Position numbers and translations under genes: made by a program
From: Paraescarpia echinospica
Taxonomy: Eukaryota > Annelida > Polychaeta > Sabellida > Siboglinidae
Length of the DNA stretch: 64,000 nucleotides
Reading direction: 5' to 3'
NCBI GenBank assembly: GCA_020002185.1
Contig: CM034542.1
Span: 56,053,280-56,117,279 of the forward strand
Shown here: piece after piece, positions 56,956 to 64,000 of the stretch
Numbering within the stretch: the first letter of the stretch is position 1
Layout: each line of letters starts with the position of its first letter
Notes under the pieces: generated by a model
Told to the model about the DNA's origin: nothing
Database searches by the model: none
Seen by the model: only the letters and a program-made list of their open reading frames with translations

Positions 56956-57836
56956 GTCAGTTTTAAATGTCGCGTGAATGTAAATACCAAGATGGCTGTA
57001 TGCATTCAGACACTGTGTTTTTGGACACAGTAAAATCATCAAAAAGAATAATTTTTATGTACTGTATTTTTTTACATTATTTTTATGTGTCCGAATACTT
57101 ACAGTACAATTAAATAATTGTTTTCGGTCATAAAAAAATATTTTTTAATGTTAGGTGTCCGAATATATATAGTCGTTATGGCAGCATATGTTATTTTTGT
57201 GTGTATGGGTATTTTTTATTTTTGGGGGGGCATTCTAATGTCTCATTTGTTCTTTGCAAATAACTAGTTCTCTCTAAATGTATGAAAAATCAAGATCGTT
57301 TGAAGATTTGATTGAGAGAAGTGGAACGACTGAAAGTTATATTGACTGTTTGAATGATGCAGGCTCATGCAAGGTCATTTTCAGAAATATCTGAAGTGAA
57401 TCTTTTGTGACTTATGAGTCCAACAGCCATTGTACATTTAAGGTTTCGGTTTCCCATCAAAAAGATACATTTCTAAGTCACATCCCATCAGCCTGAGCCT
57501 AAGTGGGAAGCAAGTTCGGCTACATTTTGTGAAACAACCTCATTTGTGTGATGTGCCAAACCCAAGAACGGACGGCAATCGTGGTGCTACTTGCCCTAAC
57601 TCCACCACAGTGATGTTGCAAGAGAAAGTATAACTAGGTCATGTTTTTTTCTTCACAATTTTAATACACAGTTCAGATCTCTTCTATAAAACAATGACAT
57701 TCACCCCAAAACAATGTGAAGTTTTAATAATAAAATTCTCCATTCTGCTGTCGATATTTTGCATGTAGTTTGTATTGTGTGCATTGTGCAGGTGCGATTG
57801 TCTCAGTCCTAGTTTTTGCCGAGTCAGTGTTACTAA
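56956..57836 (+). other. Start of intron 30, no feature seen
   Basis: AT-rich, with GTGTCCGAATA-type phrases repeated near 57085 and 57155. No exon found. Confidence 0.45.
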
Positions 57837-58922
57837 TTATACACTGTGTTCAGTGAGATTGAGGGCACGCTCTGATGGTGCTCGTTGTCGTTCACCAGTC
57901 TTGGGAGCGACCTCAGGGGTCACCTTGAGGTGTTGGTCGTCGGGTGTATTACATGTCATAACGATGTACAGGGTCACGATGAAGGGCGTGACAGCAGGGT
58001 TACTCCAAGCGAGTAATGTCAGTATCCTCACTGTGAAAGTGGGGGTCTGTAACAGAGGGTTAATAGCCATGTATACAAACAGGGGGTACCAGAAGGTGAC
58101 AAAGAGACACGTAAGCAGCGCCAGCGTGCATAGTTTCTTCATCGTCGTTTGCTGGATCAATTTGATCCGTTGACGCTCCTGGCCCTCGTTGCGGTGTGAC
58201 TGACTCCGCGTCCGAATCTTCGGGTCGATGATGACAGTCGCGCGCACCAGCGTCATGAATCGGTAATATGACAGCCGCTTGATGTCGATGTAAACCTTCT
58301 GAATGTATGACATCGTCATGGCGATCGCCATGGTAACGAGGACAATCCAGAGCATCTGTAGGATGTAGTTCTGCGTGATGCCGTAGACGAATAAACAGTG
58401 GTCATTGCCATAGCGACTGAGGGCTTCGGTGATCGGGATGAACGCGAAGCCAAGATTCATGACGGCGCTGCCGAACCAGATTGTGACGACGCTAAATGCA
58501 ACGCAGCAACAGTTACGTGAGTCACGGATACCGAGAATGAGATCGGCAAGGCGGTATGCCTCGCTCATGACGAGAGCGAGAAGATTGAAAGCTGTCATCG
58601 TGAGGAACAAGATGTACGTGTTACCGAGTATCCCACAAAAGACATCGTAGCGGACGCGATTCATGCTCTGTAGCGACGGCAAACAGTACAGCGATTTAAT
58701 TAGGTCAAGTACACAATGGTGGACAAGAAGGGCATTTGAGGCACATCGCAGTTTTGAGAGAAACAGCGTAATAGTGATCACTACTGCGTTACCGATGATG
58801 CCCATTGCAGCGATCGCGTTCAAGATGGCGGCATCCGTGTCCTTGGAGACGAGGTGGTGATTATCATTGTTGCGTTGGTTCAGAGGCGAAGTGATATTGA
58901 TTGTCATTAGGAGTCCCGCCAT
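57837..58922 (-). CDS. Orphan class A (rhodopsin-like) G-protein-coupled receptor, intronless
   Basis: 361 residues with seven hydrophobic segments: TM1 about 32-55 (IIGNAVV, Asn1.50), TM2 64-85 (VLDLIK, Asp2.50), TM3 95-118 after Cys96, TM4 138-162 (Trp149), TM5 185-208, TM6 262-287 (TCLFVTFWYP, the FxxxWxP switch), TM7 297-321. One N-glycosylation site (NIT, residue 9) lies in the short N-terminus, and a Cys in extracellular loop 2 (HCLF) can pair with Cys96. The ionic-lock motif is EAY instead of DRY, and TM7 has TPFIV where NPxxY is expected. The basic third loop (KIRTRSQSHRNEGQERQRIK) would face G proteins. Ligand unknown. Start chosen at the first Met, which gives an ordinary N-terminus. 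The gene lies antisense in an MDN1 intron, without introns or frameshifts. Confidence 0.88.
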   Translation of the reverse strand: MAGLLMTINITSPLNQRNNDNHHLVSKDTDAAILNAIAAMGIIGNAVVITITLFLSKLRCASNALLVHHCVLDLIKSLYCLPSLQSMNRVRYDVFCGILGNTYILFLTMTAFNLLALVMSEAYRLADLILGIRDSRNCCCVAFSVVTIWFGSAVMNLGFAFIPITEALSRYGNDHCLFVYGITQNYILQMLWIVLVTMAIAMTMSYIQKVYIDIKRLSYYRFMTLVRATVIIDPKIRTRSQSHRNEGQERQRIKLIQQTTMKKLCTLALLTCLFVTFWYPLFVYMAINPLLQTPTFTVRILTLLAWSNPAVTPFIVTLYIVMTCNTPDDQHLKVTPEVAPKTGERQRAPSERALNLTEHSV

Positions 58923-59329
58923 TGCTCTTTGGTTCTGTCACGTCACATACTCAGGTGTTCACACAATGGCGGTGTCTGAAATAATAAAACAATAATCATC
59001 ATTGGTTTGATATGACTATCTTATAAACAATAATTTATTCAGTCAGTTGTTTTAATTATATGACCCATGTGAGTTATGGGAGTACATCTTACATATAGTA
59101 GTTGTTTGCTATGTTACATATATAAAAGGTCAGGGTACATATAAATGAATATACCTTGGACTCGATCAATAAGTCCTTGGTTTTGTAGTTCACCTGTATG
59201 TAATTTGTTGTACTTTTTATCGCAGTTGTGCTATGCATGCATGCATGCCCGACCATATGCGCACGTACGCATGCACGCACACAGACCAGTGAGGCAATGC
59301 ATGTGCACATGCACTCACACACAGGCAAC

Positions 59330-60115
59330 ACACAGCACACACATACACACATGTACATGCACACTCACGCACACACGCACGCACGCACACACACAGAGAC
59401 ACATACAAACACACATGCACACGTACAAACACACACTCACACACTCACGCACACACGCACGCACGCACACACACAGAGACACATACAGACACACATGCAC
59501 ACGTACAAACACACACTCACACACGCACGCACGCACACACACAGAGACACATACAGACACACATGCACACGAACAAACACACACTCACACACTCACACAC
59601 ACACGCACGCATGCACACACACAGAGACACATACAGACACACATGCACACGTACAAACACACACTCACACACTCACGCACACACGCACGCACGCACACAC
59701 ACAGAGACACATACAGACACACATGCACACGTACAAACACACACTCACACACACACGCACGCACGCACACACACAGAGACACATACAGACACACATGCAC
59801 ACGTACAAACACACACTCACACACACACGCACGCACGCACACACACAGAGACACATACAGACACACATGCACACGTACAAACACACACTCACACACACAC
59901 GCACGCACGCACACACACAGAGACACATACAGACACACATGCACACGTACAAACACACACTCACACACACACGCACGCACGCACACACACAGAGACACAT
60001 ACAGACACACATGCACACGTACAAACACACACTCACACACACACGCACGCACGCACACACACAGAGACACATACAGACACACATGCACACGTACAAACAC
60101 ACACTCACCCACTCA
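59330..60115. repeat. CA-rich minisatellite, 68-80 bp units settling at 72 bp, about 10 copies
   Basis: Unit CACACACGCACGCACGCACA + CACACAGAGACACATACAGA + CACACATGCACACGTACAAA + CACACACTCA. The last five units are exactly 72 bp apart. Flanked by simpler CA-rich sequence from about 59220. Open frames rich in His/Thr or Cys/Val are products of the repeat. Confidence 0.9.
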
Positions 60116-60119
60116 CACA

Positions 60120-63100
60120 GTTATATATGTTAATTTTTATGTTGGCACAAATGTATTGAAATATATCACTAACAGTGTACATACTAAACTTGATTGCTAA
60201 TCAATATTTAAAATAGCAAACAATATGATCTGTTCAGCTTCTAAATCAATGATTTAATTATCAGTGACATTGTAGGAAAATAGCTTCTCTGAGTTCTTAT
60301 CTGACAGGTTCACGTGGAAAAAAAGAACAAACTAAGATGTCCTAAATTTAACAAGACTGCCCCCCCCCCCTCTTGCCCTAACATAACTCCCAGTTGGCAA
60401 GTGGACATGGATTCTCTAGGCTTATCAAGAATCCACCATGTTGTGTCAGTGACCGTCTTCACCATTTTTTAGTTCTAATTTCAATCAATAACACTGCTGA
60501 TTGTGTCATCGACTCTGGCGTCGTTTTTATGGCAGTATCAGCCATGACACCAGCTGGTAATTTCGCATTCTGATTATTACTTTTTGGCCTGATTGATCAA
60601 ACACACATTTGCTGTCTCAAGGCATATCTTGGTTTCCTTAGATAATGCATTAGAGACAGCTGTGGTGAAATCTCTTTCCTGCAACTCTCTCGTGGCTGCA
60701 AGTGACATGAGGAGTGCAGTCAGAAAAACAAGACAAGTTGATTGACCGAGATCTTTTATGGTACAGTTGGATTGTTCCTTGAGCATTTCTGTCAGTTGCC
60801 CCAGTTTTGTTGGTGCAGTCAAAATGTTCTTGGCGCATTTCTAACATTCTTGACACTACGGAATCTCTTGAGTGTAGTATGTATAATAATAAGGTTTCTA
60901 GTTCAGACATTTGGTATGTCCATGGAAAACAAATTTTTTCTTCCCCTTTTGCTCCCTTGAGGGGTGTGGATCATTTCACTCAATTTGTAGCTTCTTCTGC
61001 ATTTCTTGTCAACTCTCTCCATCCTTCTCTGTCATCACGATGATGTTCATTCGTGGCTGTTTATGCCTGTTCACCCGTCGAGAATAAATAAATAACAACA
61101 AAGAATATACTTAAAAGTTATAAAGTATATGTCCATGGTTCTTATAACTTGTTCTCCATCTGTCCAATATTTGTTTCTGTGTCTTCATTTCTTCATATTT
61201 TCACCCTTAATAATAATAACTTTTATTGCTACTAAATCCTTGGAAACCACGCTCAGAGACACATCAGGACAGTAATAAATCCATTTGTTTCTCTCCTTTG
61301 TTTCTCTCCTTATAACCTTTTGCCAGCTGGAAAGTCTGTTACATCTCTTGATGTGTGTGCACCAGTTGACCTGTCATTTGATGTGCACCTCTTTCATCTA
61401 GTCCTTTGCCCATTCCCGTTCATTGCTTATTCATTCTGTCCATCTTCTTGTGCCCACATCTCAAAGCAACCCAAGCATTTGACGTCACATCTGCCTAATG
61501 TTTGACAGTCACCAAGTGAATCTGTTGGTTTGTTGAGTATGCTCGACCCGTGAGACAAGTACTTGATGCTGTCACAGCCAGATGGCACTGCGTTCATCCG
61601 CGTTCCGATAATTGAGTGTGACAACTCGCCAGAACTATTGCTTCATCTGCGATTGCCGTGTGCGTAAGACAGCTCTCGGGCGAGTGGTTGTGAAGCGATG
61701 CACATTGTTATATAATTTACTCGTTATGTAATTTATTCATGAGGGAATACTGGTGTGGCTTTGATGGTATTACTCAGAAAATATACGATCAATAGGCAAT
61801 GTGTGTGACGTACGGTTTATTTATGATGGGTTTGATAGTGTTTGCGTGGGGGCGTGTGCATGGGTGTTACACCAGTCGATGTGTGTTTGAGTGGTTTTCC
61901 GCATACTGTTTTAATATCAAATTTGTGATTCTAGGTTAATCTGGTTTTCTGTTGCACATTGTTAAACGATAGATAAAAATCCAATATTTTATCAGTCGGT
62001 AGCAAGGCATATCTTGCCGCAAAAAATCTGCACTGTCAACTTGATGTCTGCATCAAACCTCTCTCGACTCAATTTTGAGGTTGTTCACTTTTGAAGCATG
62101 TTTCATAAATGAAAGTTTCACTTACAATGTGTGTCTGTCATTTTGTGTGTGCTGAGCATGCTTGTATCAAGTAATATCATAATAAATATAAAATTGAACT
62201 TTTTTGGCGCCTCATAGGGAATGCACGTACAATGATCCAAAGTTAGCATATTAATATCGTGTCTATGCTTTGTCTATGAGACAGTCATTGGTTCATTGTC
62301 ATAATATTATACTGCCAGATGGCTGTTTGAAGCCAAGACACCATTACTGGCTGTACGCACTATCATCCTTAATGTATTGCTTTGTGACGGTGATTTAGTC
62401 ACGATTCACAACATTTGATTGATGCTTACAGCTCCAGATGATCATAGTCGGTCCAGTTTTATGTGCCTCCGTGGTAAAAGCCACACCCTTAGGGACATAC
62501 GTCTATGGCGGAAGTGCGAAGTAATGCATTTTTTACCGAGAATGAAATTAGACAAATCGAGTTACTGTAACGAATAATTTAGTAGTTCAATTCAGTTTAT
62601 TACATCTTCAGTTCCAGCGTTTGATGTCCGGAACACATCTGATGTGTTTTTGATCAATATTTTTCATTTGTGCATTATCTAGTTATCTCCCATGTGTGAC
62701 ACACTTTTTGACATATGCGTCTGTGAGCCAGTCTTGTATCAACCTTGCTACCCTTTATCTATAATGATTTCTTTGGTGTGTAACCTCGATTTGATATTGA
62801 AACCTGGATTATGTTCAGTGTCATGTTCCTGTTCAACGTTCCTGACTTGATGTTCTTATTTTGCTGCATGTTTCGTTTCCCCAGATGATACTATCCTAAC
62901 ATCATTTTTCCATCTGTCATGTTTATAGCAGGCCTGTGTCGACCTGGATCTGCTGAAGCTGATGTTGACATTTTGTACAATGTCCCATGAGACAGTCAGA
63001 ATTTTGATCTCCCCTGCAGATCAGACTTCTCAGATTCTGCTGCCCGCCTCAGGTTTATCATCGGTGTACGTCATAATATGTCTGGGAGAAACATTGGTGA

Positions 63101-64000
63101 TTTCATTCTGGTCAGTTGGGTGCAGCCTTCATATGACACTATGTCTGTCGCTCTCTGCGTGTGGTGATGACTCTTGTAGCATCCATCCTTGTTGTCTGAT
63201 ATTTGGTCCATCCTCTTTCTCTTGTGGTGTTCATCCTCTTTCTCTTGTGGTATCCTTCCATTTTCTTTTGTGGTGTCCATCCTATTTCTCTTGTGGTGTC
63301 CATCCTCTTTCTATCATCTGTCCATCCTCTTTCTTTGTTCATCTTCTTTTTGTGTCCATCCTCTTTCTCTTATGTTGTCAATCCTCTTTCTGTGTTCATC
63401 CTCTTTTTTGTCCACCCTCTTTCTCTTATTTTGTACACCCTCTATCTTTGTCCATCCTCTTTTTTTTTCCATCCTCTTTCTCTTTTTTGTCCATTCTCTT
63501 TCTTTGTTCATCCTCTTTTTGTCCATCCTCTTTGTTTATGCAAAGCCTCTGTGTATGTCAGCATCATATATGAGACCCCGCCTCAGTATATGTACAGGCC
63601 TCCCCTGAGGTGGGCGGAGAGCAGTGGTGTCTGGCTGTGTCACTCCTGCAGCGCTGTCAGAGATGGTTTTGTTAGATTCCACGACATGTAGCAGGCATCA
63701 CACGACAGATGACAGCGGAGTACCTGATGTAATTGCGCACGATTACCGCATCAGTGAATAATTGACGGCATCACACTGCACTGTGTGCACCATCGCGTGA
63801 CACCTAACATCGCGTATCACTTGCTCGCGTGACACCTGTCAGATTATTATATGTCTTTCTCAAGTGGTTTTCTCGCGATGTTCTTCTGTGTGAGTCGGAG
63901 ATTCTCGGTGTCATGTGTAATGTGTGTACCATTTAAAATATGCTTAGGAGCATGGCTATTTGCTGTGAAAATGCCTGTATAATTTGAATTATAAAATACT
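60120..64000. other. Right end of window, no gene identified
   Basis: AT-rich non-coding sequence, presumably still intron of MDN1 or an intergenic interval. A C12 run lies near 60360. A degenerate pyrimidine repeat (TGTCCATCCTCTTTCTCTTG) covers about 63200-63530. I looked for the AAA6 continuation of midasin and did not find it. Confidence 0.5.
63200..63530. repeat. Degenerate pyrimidine-rich repeat
   Basis: Loose units around TCCATCCTCTTTCTCTTGTG with variable spacing. Open frames over it are compositional. Confidence 0.6.

Noticed and set aside
59145..60200. His/Thr-rich and Cys/Val-rich frames
   Set aside because: Products of the CA-rich satellite.
62938..63100. Possible next midasin exon (a VDLDLLKLM reading after GCAG)
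   Set aside because: Only VDL agrees with the expected AAA6 sequence; the rest does not resemble midasin and no donor with matching phase follows.
62962..63691. 203- and 162-codon frames rich in Ser, Phe, Pro
   Set aside because: Composition of a degenerate pyrimidine repeat, no domain.

Overview
The window is a piece of an animal nuclear genome. It has one large gene with many introns, GT-AG introns in consistent phase, minisatellites, and eukaryotic transposons (hAT, Ngaro-like, non-LTR and tRNA-derived short elements). The backbone is the + strand gene for midasin (MDN1/Rea1), the giant AAA+ ATPase that removes assembly factors from pre-60S ribosomes. I can place 30 consecutive coding exons (1148-56955). 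They splice in one unbroken frame of about 1,575 codons. They run from the end of AAA1 through complete AAA2, AAA3, AAA4 and AAA5 to the Walker A exon of AAA6. The N-terminus, the rest of AAA6, the linker, the acidic region and the MIDAS domain lie outside the window. The species cannot be fixed from the sequence. An invertebrate is likely, and the many intronic minisatellites recall those reported from amphioxus, but a mollusc or other marine invertebrate is not excluded.

Layout. 1-525 is a decayed LINE end. 1148-12267 holds exons 1-13 (AAA1 end, AAA2, start of AAA3). Intron 13 (12268-24789) is 12.5 kb of three minisatellites (36, 59 and 24 bp units), and two hAT transposons with 5-bp target duplications sit inside the 59-bp array. 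24790-27647 finishes the AAA3 core. Intron 17 carries a near-complete 8-kb tyrosine-recombinase retrotransposon on the - strand (28097-36107), Ngaro-like, with split direct repeats and an SGNH hydrolase. 36429-40418 is AAA4. Introns 22 and 23 hold inverted-repeat elements and a solo terminal block of a relative of the Ngaro element. 42610-48215 is AAA5. Intron 28 holds a 30-bp minisatellite and more than 6 kb of GGTGT-rich compound satellite with a 1,000-N assembly gap. 55582-56955 leads into AAA6. The intron after exon 30 contains an intronless class A GPCR on the opposite strand (57837-58922) and a CA-rich satellite. From 60120 to the end I find no convincing gene.

The most striking pattern is that several MDN1 introns carry tandem repeats whose units include a copy of the neighbouring splice junction, sometimes with adjoining exon sequence. 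Intron 1 repeats the end of exon 1 plus its donor. Intron 7 repeats the acceptor plus the Walker B start of exon 8. Intron 12 repeats the acceptor plus the first 9 nt of exon 13 about 15 times. Intron 20 repeats a pyrimidine tract plus CAG. Intron 2 ends in a duplicated acceptor block. The compound satellite of intron 28 repeats a 36-nt module that looks like a tiny intron. These arrays give the splicing machinery many decoy sites and suggest that replication slippage or repair at exon-intron boundaries generates minisatellites here.
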